NCBI RefSeq assembly: GCF_000478585.1
Contig: NZ_ARWI01000001.1
Location: forward strand, 2,108,001 to 2,172,000
From: Thiomicrorhabdus sp. Kp2
GTDB lineage: Bacteria; Pseudomonadota; Gammaproteobacteria; Thiomicrospirales; Thiomicrospiraceae
DNA: 64,000 bases
Direction: 5' to 3'
The position numbers and the translations under genes are program-made. Of the stretch, positions 35,536-43,640 are shown in pieces (within the stretch, counting starts at the first letter, position 1; every line of letters begins with the position of its first letter). The notes under the pieces were generated by a model that was not told where the DNA came from, searched no databases, and saw nothing but the letters and a program-made list of their open reading frames with translations.

Positions 35536-36501
35536 ATGAGTAAGCGGAAAGAGAAACAATCTGGTTTTATTATTCTAATGGGAATGCTTGCCTTAGTTTT
35601 GGGTGCGGCGGTTTGGTTTGGTACCGTTTCGTCGGTGCGCTCTGAATCGATGCGAATTGCAATAGAGAATGAAAACGTTAATGCGCTGTATCGTGTAAAA
35701 GATAAAATGCTGACTTATGCAATGTTTCAACCAGAAATTTTTAGAACAACTTCTGGCAGTACAATACCGCTTTCTCAGGAGGATATTCCTGGACCTGGGT
35801 ATTTTCCGTGCCCAGATACCATTAATAATGATGGTGTTTCAGACTCTCCTTGTGGGGGGAGTGGGGTCACTTTTGTAACGGGTGTGGTTCCAACAGGTAT
35901 TAGTTCTAGAGTTTTTTCTTTTATTGATCAGCCCTTAGAGTCGGGTAACTTTTGGTATGCGGTTGATTCGCGGTTTTTGACCCAAAACCCAGATTATTAT
36001 TATGACTCTGCTTTTAAACGATTTGTACCACTAAATACTGCTTCACCTGCGACAGCGAGTTTAACGTTAGATGGTGTGACTGATATTGTGATGGTGTTAA
36101 TCTATTCTGGTGACCCGCTCTCTGGTCAAACTCAAACCGCAGCAACCTTAGCCAATATTTCTGATTATTTAGAATTAGAAAATGCCGATGGCGATGCTGA
36201 TTTTATTTCTAATTTTAATGACCCAACACCTGTTGCCAATAACCCTAAGTTTAATGATTATGTGATTCCTATCACTCGTGCTGAGTGGAATGCGGCCATG
36301 TTAAGCCGTGTTAGTATGGATGCAGATGGGAATAATGTGCCTGATCTATGTGTCGATCCAGCTTCTGCAGCCGGGAATCTTCATTGGTTTAATGATTGTT
36401 TTAGCGCGGGTACAAACTTTCTCACTTGTGATTTAAATACGCTGTCAACAGACGAGAACTTGTATGGACAGGGTTGGCGAACCGTTTTAGGTTGCCCGTA
36501 A
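35536..36501 (+). CDS. PilX/pseudopilin-like protein, first of prepilin cluster
   Basis: A 321-residue protein with a short basic start, then GFIILMGMLALVLGAAVWFG, an N-terminal hydrophobic helix preceded by Gly as in PilX-like minor pilins, but lacking the usual Glu5. The exported part has GYFPCPDT, the CPD motif shared with the next three genes, and many Cys pairs. ATG at 35536 after GAAGAG. The stop overlaps the ATG of the next gene (TAATG). Probably a minor pilin or pilus-tip component; the precise role is unknown. Confidence 0.72.
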   Translation: MSKRKEKQSGFIILMGMLALVLGAAVWFGTVSSVRSESMRIAIENENVNALYRVKDKMLTYAMFQPEIFRTTSGSTIPLSQEDIPGPGYFPCPDTINNDGVSDSPCGGSGVTFVTGVVPTGISSRVFSFIDQPLESGNFWYAVDSRFLTQNPDYYYDSAFKRFVPLNTASPATASLTLDGVTDIVMVLIYSGDPLSGQTQTAATLANISDYLELENADGDADFISNFNDPTPVANNPKFNDYVIPITRAEWNAAMLSRVSMDADGNNVPDLCVDPASAAGNLHWFNDCFSAGTNFLTCDLNTLSTDENLYGQGWRTVLGCP

Positions 36502-37292
36502 TGAATAGGTTTGAAATGGCTAACTTAAAAATAAATAATTTTCAAAATGGCTTTTCACTGCTAGAGTTGAGTATTGCTTTAACGATTATTGCCATTCTGT
36601 CGTTTGGTCTTTCAGGCGCGCTTAATAAGGTTGGTGACTTTGATAAATATACTGAGAATAGAGTAATTTTGCAGAAAAACTATCAAGCATTTCTAACTTT
36701 TGCACAGGTTAATGGATATTTACCTTGCCCAGATACAGATGGCGATGGTTTGGAGAATAGAGAAGGTACTTTTGAGTGTACTGATAAGAACGGGACGGTA
36801 CCATTTCAAGATTTGGGTGTTGCTTTTGGTGACGTTTGGAATGAACCGTTGCATTACTCTGTTAATAATCAAGCAGATAACAGTACTGGTGAGATTTTAG
36901 ACCCATTAGAGTCGGCTAGCTATTTTAGTAATCAGCCTGGTGCATTACATTTTGATATTGATACGCCGCCATTTGGTTCAAGCACAGGGGCGGGTAATTA
37001 TACGGTTTGTAATGAATTGGCGGTTGCGGCTTGTAATGCGGCTACGCCATCAGCAGGCATAGCTGGTTTTTCTGTGATTGCGGTGGTTGTGAGTTTTGGC
37101 AAAAATGGCGCGCAAACCTGGGCGGGCAATGCGGTGAGTGCAGCTGAGATTGAGAACTCAGATAATGATAATTATTTTTGGCAGGCTGTGGGGTCAAATG
37201 TGCAAAATCAGGATTTTGATGATCAACTGTTTTGGATAACAGGTTATGACATAAAGTATGTTTCACTTAAATCAGGCAGAGCTATTCAGTAA
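36501..37292 (+). CDS. Type IV prepilin-like protein with CPD motif
   Basis: A 263-residue protein with a classic prepilin leader: G/FSLLELSIALTIIAILSF, with Glu5 and a hydrophobic helix. The exported domain has YLPCPDTDGDGLENREG, a likely Ca-binding acidic loop, then VPFQDLGVAFGDVWNEPLHY. Both blocks recur in the next two genes, so these arose by duplication. It overlaps the previous stop by one base. Assembly ATPase, platform and secretin genes are not nearby, so the proteins must use machinery from elsewhere. Confidence 0.85.
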   Translation: MNRFEMANLKINNFQNGFSLLELSIALTIIAILSFGLSGALNKVGDFDKYTENRVILQKNYQAFLTFAQVNGYLPCPDTDGDGLENREGTFECTDKNGTVPFQDLGVAFGDVWNEPLHYSVNNQADNSTGEILDPLESASYFSNQPGALHFDIDTPPFGSSTGAGNYTVCNELAVAACNAATPSAGIAGFSVIAVVVSFGKNGAQTWAGNAVSAAEIENSDNDNYFWQAVGSNVQNQDFDDQLFWITGYDIKYVSLKSGRAIQ

Positions 37293-37382
37293 TATCACTA
37301 TTTTGGGTGTTAGTAAAAAGCTAAATATTACAGTAAGATAAATAGAATAAAACTGTTTTTAGCCAAAGAGAGGGCTAATAAT

Positions 37383-38786
37383 ATGAAAGATGTATTACCA
37401 ACGAGTAAAGTGATGTTGGCGTTGAACTCAATTAAACAGAGTGGATTCTCTTTGCTTGAATTAGCTGTTGTCTTAGGAGTGGTCGGCATTCTAATGGCGG
37501 GTTCACTCTCAATGTATTCTGAGCAGCGCATTCATGTTAAATGGCAAGAGGGTAACTCTAAGTTACAACTGGCCAAATCTTCATTATTACAGTTTGCTAA
37601 ACAAAATAAATTTTTATTGTGTCCCGATTCGGATGGTGATGGTTTTGAAAACAGAACGGGGGTAGCTTGTACTGCATTTACGGGTGGCGTGCCTTTTAAT
37701 GATTTGGGTTTGTCTGTAAAAGATGTGCAGGACAGTTGGGACAATAATCTTATTTATGCGATAAACCAAAGTGCTGTTAGTGCAGCGAGTATTACGGATT
37801 GCCCTCTAAATGCGGCTTGTTATTTTAATAATACTTCACCACCAATGTTTAATTTGACCACACTTCCCGTAATGGGGAATCCTGGGGTAAATAATTTAAG
37901 GGTTTGTAATACGGCTAACTGTAATGCGGGTACGGCTGGTGCTGCAATTTATGGTGACGCTTTAGTTGCCGTGTTGGTTGCTGTTAATGAAAATGGCCAA
38001 GTAACCGCAGGGTTGGATGTGGCTGAACAAGAGAATCGTGATGGTGACTTGTTTTTTGTACAGGCGGGTTATTCTGAAAACCCGTATTACGATGACTTGA
38101 TTCAAACTATCTCTGCCAATGAGTTAAAAAACCGTTATGAAGCAGAAGTTATTGCTTTAGTTAATGACTCAACACCAACTTCTATTACAGGTGGTTCGAT
38201 CGCTACATTAGGTCAAAATAAAGAGACAGGTGGTTCAGGTGATAATGTTCAATCCAACCCGATTGAGGCCTGGGATTACAACAGTCAAAATTTTGATTTT
38301 GGAACGGATAACGCCAATAAAACCGTTACCATTTCTTTCAAGGCTGAAATTGTTGGAGGATGGGAGAGTGGTTTTTACGAAAACGGCTCTGAGTCTGGGC
38401 ATACTCGTGACTCTTTTGTGGTTGGTATAAACGGCAACACTCCAGGTGCTAGTGGGGCAATGACAAATGATGCCTATGAAGGTATTGACCAAACGGTATT
38501 AGGGGATTACTCATATTATGATCCAACCAATAATAACACTACGGGTTATAGAGATTATGATGCTTGGTATGAATACTTAGAATACAACGTTACTCTAGAT
38601 GAAAATGGTCAAGTTGATTTAAACTTTATTGTAGGTTCAACGCACGAAGATGAAGTTGTGAGTGTCAGTGATTTAGAGGTTGTGCTTTACGATTCGCCTG
38701 CATCGGCTCCAGATATGCCAACAGTTAATACAGCAGGTATTGAGTTAGGCGATGACAGTGATAAATTGGATGTATTTAATGAATAG
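37383..38786 (+). CDS. Prepilin-like protein with C-terminal adhesin-type beta domain
   Basis: A 467-residue protein. Residues 20-45 are a prepilin helix (GFSLLELAVVLGVVGILMAG), then the cluster motif FLLCPDSDGDGFENRTG and VPFNDLGLSVKDVQDSW. From about residue 285 a second domain follows: AWDYNSQNFDFGTDNANKTV, TISFKAEIVGGW, DSFVVGINGNT and VTLDENGQVDLNFIV ... VVSVSDLEVVLYD. This pattern resembles, from memory, a beta domain repeated in giant RTX adhesins. If so, this is an adhesin-tipped pilin. The last eight bases overlap the next gene. Confidence 0.8.
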   Translation: MKDVLPTSKVMLALNSIKQSGFSLLELAVVLGVVGILMAGSLSMYSEQRIHVKWQEGNSKLQLAKSSLLQFAKQNKFLLCPDSDGDGFENRTGVACTAFTGGVPFNDLGLSVKDVQDSWDNNLIYAINQSAVSAASITDCPLNAACYFNNTSPPMFNLTTLPVMGNPGVNNLRVCNTANCNAGTAGAAIYGDALVAVLVAVNENGQVTAGLDVAEQENRDGDLFFVQAGYSENPYYDDLIQTISANELKNRYEAEVIALVNDSTPTSITGGSIATLGQNKETGGSGDNVQSNPIEAWDYNSQNFDFGTDNANKTVTISFKAEIVGGWESGFYENGSESGHTRDSFVVGINGNTPGASGAMTNDAYEGIDQTVLGDYSYYDPTNNNTTGYRDYDAWYEYLEYNVTLDENGQVDLNFIVGSTHEDEVVSVSDLEVVLYDSPASAPDMPTVNTAGIELGDDSDKLDVFNE

Positions 38787-40455
38787 TCGCAAGTTAAAAG
38801 GGTTTTCAATCGTTGAGCTTGGTGTGGTCTTGGCCATATTAGGAATCGTTTTTGTTGGGGTTTTCTCTGGTACAGGTGAGATTCGTAGTGTTACTAAACA
38901 GCTTGAATCTGAAGCAACTCAAAAAGATATTAAAAAACAGCTTATGAAATTTGCCATGGTAAATAAGTATTTACCCTGCCCAGACTCTGATGCAAATCCT
39001 GATGGAATGGAAAATCGAACTGCGGTTGCCGTTGGAACGGATGTTTTTAATGTGTGTAACGCTGACTTTGGAGCGGTTCCCTATTTAGATATTGGAATGA
39101 AGCGTGCTGATGTTCAAGACGCTTATGGTAATTTTATTCGTTATGCGGTCAACCGTAATGCAGATGATCAGGCCACCGTTGTTATTTGTGATGATACGTC
39201 ATCGGCCAGCTTTTTTTGTAACGCTACGCCAGGTGAAGCGGTGTTTAATTTAAGAAATACACCACCGATTGCGGGCGATAATGGTTTAGGTAATTATAGT
39301 GTTTGTAATGAAAATACCGCTCCTGGTGCTTGTGGGGCAGGCGCTACTTTTGAAACGGCTACCGCAGCAGTTGTTTTAGTGGCCTATAATGAGGATGGCG
39401 CAACCACCTTGTCCTCCTGTGGGACGGCCAATGGAGCAAGCCAAGAAAACTGTATTGTGGATGAGTTTTATCATCAAGCACAAAAGACATCTGTGGCAGC
39501 CAATTTTTTTGACGATACGATTGTTACCATAACGGGTTATGAAATAAAGTCTGAAATTCTCTCACCAGTTGTTGTTTGGAATAACACAGCGGCAAATACA
39601 CCTTTAACACCCACCTACAATGCCTATGACTTGAACGATGGGGATTATGTGCCACTTGATGATGCCTCAAATCCAGATGTCATTACCGTTAACAGAAATA
39701 TTACAACTGCATTAGATTTAGGGCAGGGTAATGATTATGTGGTGATTGGTAATGATCTCTCTTCTGAGGTTGAATACAATAATTTGACTGGGGAAATTAC
39801 CAGTAATGGCGACCAAGCTGAATTAAACACAGGAGCAGGGGATGATACTGTCTATATTGTGAATGCCGCTAATTCTGCTGTGTATTTAGGTGACGGGGAT
39901 GATCGTTTTATTTTAGGTAAGGACTTAACAAGCAATCTTTCTGCTGAATCAGGCAATGATAAGGTTTGGGTTCAAGGAAATATTGTTGATGCAAGCACGA
40001 CAACTTCTGAAGCGACCGAAACAAGTTCTTCAAATGCTTACTATACATATAGCCCTCCTGCAGAAGGAACGGTGACTACAGAAACTCAAACTGTTAGCGG
40101 TAATGTGGTAACAACCGTTGTAACAACCGTTGAAACGGATGTTCGATACCGTAGAGGACCAGAATTAGTAACTGAGACGACCACTATAACAACAACTACA
40201 GAGACAACAATACCTGGCCCCGTACTTGATTTAGGTGCCGATGACGATGTTTTGTGGTTAGGAGATAGTTCTAACGCTGATTCAGGTGGTTTGGCTGTTG
40301 GAGTTAACGGAGGGGATGGCTACGATATTTTAGTGCTAGAAAACATGACTAAAGATGAATGGGATGCTGATTCTGGTTTTCAAAATAATGTTAATGGTTT
40401 TGAGCTGGTAATCTTCAAATCTAATGGTAGTAGTCGAGAGTATGTGGTTCTTTAA
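38779..40455 (+). CDS. Prepilin-like protein with C-terminal RTX-like Gly/Asp repeats
   Basis: A 558-residue protein from the ATG at 38779. Residues 8-30 are a prepilin helix (GFSIVELGVVLAILGIVFVG), followed by YLPCPDSDANPDGMENRT and VPYLDIGMKRADVQDAYG. From about residue 310 come repeats such as LGQGNDYVVIG, TGAGDDTVYIV, LGDGDDRFILG, ESGNDKVWV and LGADDDVLWLG, then GGDGYDILVL: degenerate RTX (GGxGxD) type, which bind Ca in beta-rolls. A Thr/Glu-rich stretch interrupts them at about 407-477. Pilin plus RTX repeats is an unusual fusion. Pilin and repeat calls are separately strong; the joint role is inferred. Confidence 0.82.
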   Translation: MNSRKLKGFSIVELGVVLAILGIVFVGVFSGTGEIRSVTKQLESEATQKDIKKQLMKFAMVNKYLPCPDSDANPDGMENRTAVAVGTDVFNVCNADFGAVPYLDIGMKRADVQDAYGNFIRYAVNRNADDQATVVICDDTSSASFFCNATPGEAVFNLRNTPPIAGDNGLGNYSVCNENTAPGACGAGATFETATAAVVLVAYNEDGATTLSSCGTANGASQENCIVDEFYHQAQKTSVAANFFDDTIVTITGYEIKSEILSPVVVWNNTAANTPLTPTYNAYDLNDGDYVPLDDASNPDVITVNRNITTALDLGQGNDYVVIGNDLSSEVEYNNLTGEITSNGDQAELNTGAGDDTVYIVNAANSAVYLGDGDDRFILGKDLTSNLSAESGNDKVWVQGNIVDASTTTSEATETSSSNAYYTYSPPAEGTVTTETQTVSGNVVTTVVTTVETDVRYRRGPELVTETTTITTTTETTIPGPVLDLGADDDVLWLGDSSNADSGGLAVGVNGGDGYDILVLENMTKDEWDADSGFQNNVNGFELVIFKSNGSSREYVVL

Positions 40456-40491
40456 TGAATTTAGTTGAATGGATAAAAGGTATCTTTACCA

Positions 40492-41100
40492 TTGAATCAT
40501 AAAAACATTTTACTTATTGATGATGACCCAGCACTGCGTGGCATGCTGGGTTTTTCTTTGGAGTCTGCAGGTTATTCTGTTACTGAGGCCAGCTCCCAAA
40601 AAGAAGCAATTGGCTGTTTAAATCAAAATATCTTTCCTGTTATCCTTTTAGATATGGGAATGCCCCCTCACGAGCATACACCGCAAGAAGGTGTTGCGGT
40701 TCTTGAATGGTTACAGGTCAATCAGCCGCAAGTGAAAACATTAGTATTAACTGGCCAAAACGCGGAATCCACATCTTATATTGCATTAAAACATGGTGCA
40801 TTTGATTTTCTAGAAAAACCGATTTCTTCAGAATCCGTGCTTGCCGCTATAAAGCGGGCAATTATGTTCTATGAACAAGAAGAAAAGCTGCGTGAACAAG
40901 AGGGGCTACATAAAGTAAAAATTGATGCCAGCCTAGGTGAAGGGGTTAAACAGATTCGTAATCAGGCTGAGGAAAAACTGGTTAGACAGGTGTTAAGTGA
41001 TACAGCGTTTAATGTCCATGAAGCGGCCAGGCGTTTAGGTTTAAAGCGCGAGAACGTTTATTACTTAATAAAAAAATATCATCTACAGAGAGATGAATAG
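40492..41100 (+). CDS. ActR/PrsR-like response regulator (receiver + Fis-type HTH)
   Basis: A 202-residue protein. The receiver (1-125) has the acidic pocket LLIDDDP, the phosphorylation site VILLDMGMPP and the FLEKP lysine. The C-terminal Fis-type helix-turn-helix is VHEAARRLGLKRENVYYLIK. There is no AAA+ domain. This plan matches ActR/RegA and the PrsR regulator of PEP-CTERM systems; no PEP-CTERM signal was seen here. The start is TTG at 40492. It follows the fourth prepilin by 36 bases and probably controls that cluster with the kinase encoded at 41641. Confidence 0.88.
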   Translation: MNHKNILLIDDDPALRGMLGFSLESAGYSVTEASSQKEAIGCLNQNIFPVILLDMGMPPHEHTPQEGVAVLEWLQVNQPQVKTLVLTGQNAESTSYIALKHGAFDFLEKPISSESVLAAIKRAIMFYEQEEKLREQEGLHKVKIDASLGEGVKQIRNQAEEKLVRQVLSDTAFNVHEAARRLGLKRENVYYLIKKYHLQRDE

Positions 41101-41637
41101 TTTCTACCAGGCCTGGTAACTCAAACCGAAAAATAATCATTATTCATAAATCCTCTCTGCAGAAACGAGACATAAAGAATTCGTTTAAAAAAACAATGTC
41201 ATTCCCGTGCTTGAGACGGGAATCTAGGATGGTTAAATAAGACTATCCAGTTAAGCTGAATAATGACGGTTGGGGCACGCAAATGTTTAACCACATACCC
41301 CTGCCGTAAGCCAAGGATTGCCACGCCCTAAAGGGCTCGCAATGACCAAGATTTTAAAAACTTCGTGCCTTCGTGGTTCAAAAAACGTCATTACGAAACG
41401 AAGAACTCGGCTGTAGAGCCGAGAACAAAGTGAAGTAATTCATGGTTAACGTCTGACCACAGTGCTTTGCCGTAAGCCATGGATTATTCGCTTTGCTCAC
41501 CCTAAAGGGTCGCCTTGCAGGCGTTCTACGCGCCAAGGCGCTAGTGCCACGCCCTAAAGGGCTCGCAATGACAAAAAGCACCGTTATTGCCTGTGTACAA
41601 AACACTCGTATGATTTCTTAATTAAGGGTTTTTAAGT
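41101..41637. repeat. Repeat-filled gap between response regulator and kinase
   Basis: No gene. It holds the palindrome at 41106, a lone CTTCGTGCCTTCGTGGTT end at 41360-41377, a CTCGGCTGTAGAGCCGAG hairpin, and at 41465-41573 an inverted copy of the 148-bp unit duplicated at 47464 and 47725. It looks like insertion or expansion between two genes that were once adjacent. Confidence 0.75.
41106..41117. repeat. ACCAGGCCTGGT palindrome, exact copy (intergenic)
   Basis: Exact 12-mer five bases after the response-regulator stop codon. Confidence 0.95.
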
Positions 41638-41640
41638 TTG

Positions 41641-42738
41641 ATGGAGCATTTTTCAGAAAGTTTGATTCAATGGCTTTGGCTAGCACTTATCGTTATTGGT
41701 TTTTCACTGTTTTTTACGGCTTATTATTTTAGGCGTCAATCAAAGCGATTAAATAGAGCTTTATCTAGCTTGTATGAGCTTAATCAAAATTGTCATCAAG
41801 ACGCATTAGATTTTTTTAACCAGGCCTGGTCAATACTCAACTCGGTAGGTTGTGCCAAAATTAACGCCAATATTGAATGGTTTGGTGAACGTAAAACGGT
41901 GGTTAAAGGAAGTGAAGAGCGCTTAAGACTCGTTAAGCAAGTGCATTCTGTTTCACGTGAAGACATGCGTTTTGAAATTGTGTTATTTGTTACCAAAGAC
42001 GCGAATCAACTTGAAAGTATGGCTGGCCTGGTTATCAAAACGTTTTTGAACATATTGGAACAAAACCTCGTTCTAAAACAAACCGAAATTCTCACATCTC
42101 AAAAGCGTCTTGAACGTTATCAACTGTTTGTACAGCATGAAATTAAAAACATTGCCCAATTTATTCAGCTCCTTTCTGAACAGCTTCAAACAGTAGGTAA
42201 TGAAGAGGCCAAGTTAAAATTGGTTGAAAGACTGGTAAACACCTTGCCGCCAATGGCGTTACGAGCCAGAAAAACAGTAGAGCATATGCAACAACCACTT
42301 TCAGAGTTTTACGAGGGGAATGTTTATACCCTTAAAGACCTCATTGATGATGTGGTTCAAATGTATAGTCTAAATGTGCTTTTAGAGGGCAATGTCTCAA
42401 CCAAATTGCCACGCCAGGTTTTACTCGAGGTGTTTAAAAATATCTTAGGTAATTTTAGAGATCATCCATCGTCGGAAGAACCGATACATATCTCAATCAA
42501 TCATAATGGCTTAGAGCAAAAAGTTAATATCAGAATTGCCAGTCATAAAATTAATGATCAAGAGTTTCTTTCAGAAAGAATGTTTGAGCCGTTTTGGACA
42601 ACCAGTGAAAGCGGAATGGGATTAGGGCTTTTCCTGTCTAGAGAGCTGCTCAAACAGCTAGAAGGACAAATAGAGTTTTACCAGAATGATAGGGCTGAAT
42701 TTGGTTTTATTATTGAATTACCAGGCCTGGTAACTTAA
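41641..42738 (+). CDS. Membrane histidine kinase, partner of the upstream regulator
   Basis: A 365-residue protein: one N-terminal helix (LWLALIVIGFSLFFTAYYF), a GAF-like sensor (about 60-150), an H-box FVQHEIKNIAQFIQLL in the HxxKN form of PrsK/NtrB-like kinases, an N-box VFKNILGNFRDH and a G-box SGMGLGLFLSRELL. The nearby DFxG region is weak, so kinase strength is uncertain. Two exact palindromes lie in it: one encodes QAW at about residue 60, and the other supplies the last residues, ELPGLVT, ending the protein. Probably signals to the regulator at 40492. Confidence 0.87.
   Translation: MEHFSESLIQWLWLALIVIGFSLFFTAYYFRRQSKRLNRALSSLYELNQNCHQDALDFFNQAWSILNSVGCAKINANIEWFGERKTVVKGSEERLRLVKQVHSVSREDMRFEIVLFVTKDANQLESMAGLVIKTFLNILEQNLVLKQTEILTSQKRLERYQLFVQHEIKNIAQFIQLLSEQLQTVGNEEAKLKLVERLVNTLPPMALRARKTVEHMQQPLSEFYEGNVYTLKDLIDDVVQMYSLNVLLEGNVSTKLPRQVLLEVFKNILGNFRDHPSSEEPIHISINHNGLEQKVNIRIASHKINDQEFLSERMFEPFWTTSESGMGLGLFLSRELLKQLEGQIEFYQNDRAEFGFIIELPGLVT
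41819..41830. repeat. ACCAGGCCTGGT palindrome, exact copy (inside kinase)
   Basis: Exact 12-mer read as NQAWS near residue 61 of the kinase; a degenerate copy (TGGCCTGGTT) follows at 42024. Confidence 0.95.
42720..42731. repeat. ACCAGGCCTGGT palindrome, exact copy (kinase C-terminus)
   Basis: Exact 12-mer extended as TTACCAGGCCTGGTAA; encodes PGLVT directly before the stop codon, so the repeat defines the protein end. Confidence 0.95.
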
Positions 42739-42867
42739 AGCATTGCATTAAACTCAAAAAAAACGAGGAGTAAAAAAAATTTACTCTTTTTTTCTATATC
42801 AAAGCCTGTAATATGTGAACTACACAAAACGTGTAAATGTTTTATACATTAAAAAAGGAAGATATTC

Positions 42868-43452
42868 ATGGAAGTTAAAAACTTACAAAATCAAAAAGGT
42901 TTCACATTAGTTGAGATTGCAATCGTATTAGTTATCATCGGTTTACTTTTAGGTGGTGTTCTTAAAGGTCAAGAGATGATTAATTCTGCAAAAATTAAAT
43001 CAGATACTGATGCTCTTGTTTCATTACAGGCCTCTTCATATGCATATAGTGATAGGATTGGTAGATATCCAGGTGATTCAGCAACTGCCGCCGCTTCTAA
43101 TGGTGAAATCGTACCTACAGTAGTGGCAGCAGCAGATGCAGCCGCTGGTGATTTTTTTGAAGATTTATTTGTCCAAGGTTTCTTAAAAACAGAAGACCCG
43201 CAGCCACAATGGGATGAGGGTGCGGTATTTGGTGCAGGTTTTGGTAGTGCTGCTTCTATTGCAGCGGGCACGACATTGATTCCGAATAGAAATCAAGTCT
43301 GTATTTTTGGTATTACTGATGTTCAAGCGGTTGATGTCGTGACGGGTATAGATGTTAAGTTGGATGATGGTGTTGGCACTACGGGGGTTGTGTTCTTTGT
43401 TAATAATGGTACTGCTGCAGCCCCAGATATGGACATCTGTTTAGAGCTTTAA
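42868..43452 (+). CDS. Type IV prepilin-like protein (fifth of cluster)
   Basis: A 194-residue protein with a textbook prepilin start: GFTLVEIAIVLVIIGLLLGG after a short basic leader, then KGQEMINSAKIKSDTDALVS and a RYPGDSATA segment common in PilA/pseudopilin-like proteins. It lacks the CPD motif of the other four. Ala/Gly-rich, with a Cys pair near the end (VCIFGI ... DICLEL) that could form a pilin disulfide loop. A good ribosome-binding site (AAGGAAG) precedes it and a terminator follows, so it may be a separately transcribed major subunit. Confidence 0.9.
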   Translation: MEVKNLQNQKGFTLVEIAIVLVIIGLLLGGVLKGQEMINSAKIKSDTDALVSLQASSYAYSDRIGRYPGDSATAAASNGEIVPTVVAAADAAAGDFFEDLFVQGFLKTEDPQPQWDEGAVFGAGFGSAASIAAGTTLIPNRNQVCIFGITDVQAVDVVTGIDVKLDDGVGTTGVVFFVNNGTAAAPDMDICLEL

Positions 43453-43477
43453 AGCTTTAACTCAAGATAGTCATTTA

Positions 43478-43497
43478 CCCGCCAATTGGCGGGTTTT
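43478..43497 (+). terminator. Rho-independent terminator after fifth prepilin
   Basis: CCCGCCAATTGGCGGG followed by TTTT. Confidence 0.85.
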
Positions 43498-43640
43498 CTG
43501 TTTTTAGGGTTTTTAAAATAGTTTGTGTTAGAATACGCGACCCGATTTGTTTCTGTTTGAATGTTTTAAAAACTTTTAATATTCAGCTAGATAGATTCAA
43601 ATATACAGTTTATTTACCTTTTAATTTTTACGGAATTTAT

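Noticed and set aside
40455-40502. 15-codon frame between the fourth prepilin and the response regulator
   Set aside because: Starts on the prepilin stop (TAATG) and overlaps the regulator start; too short to support, though it might couple translation.
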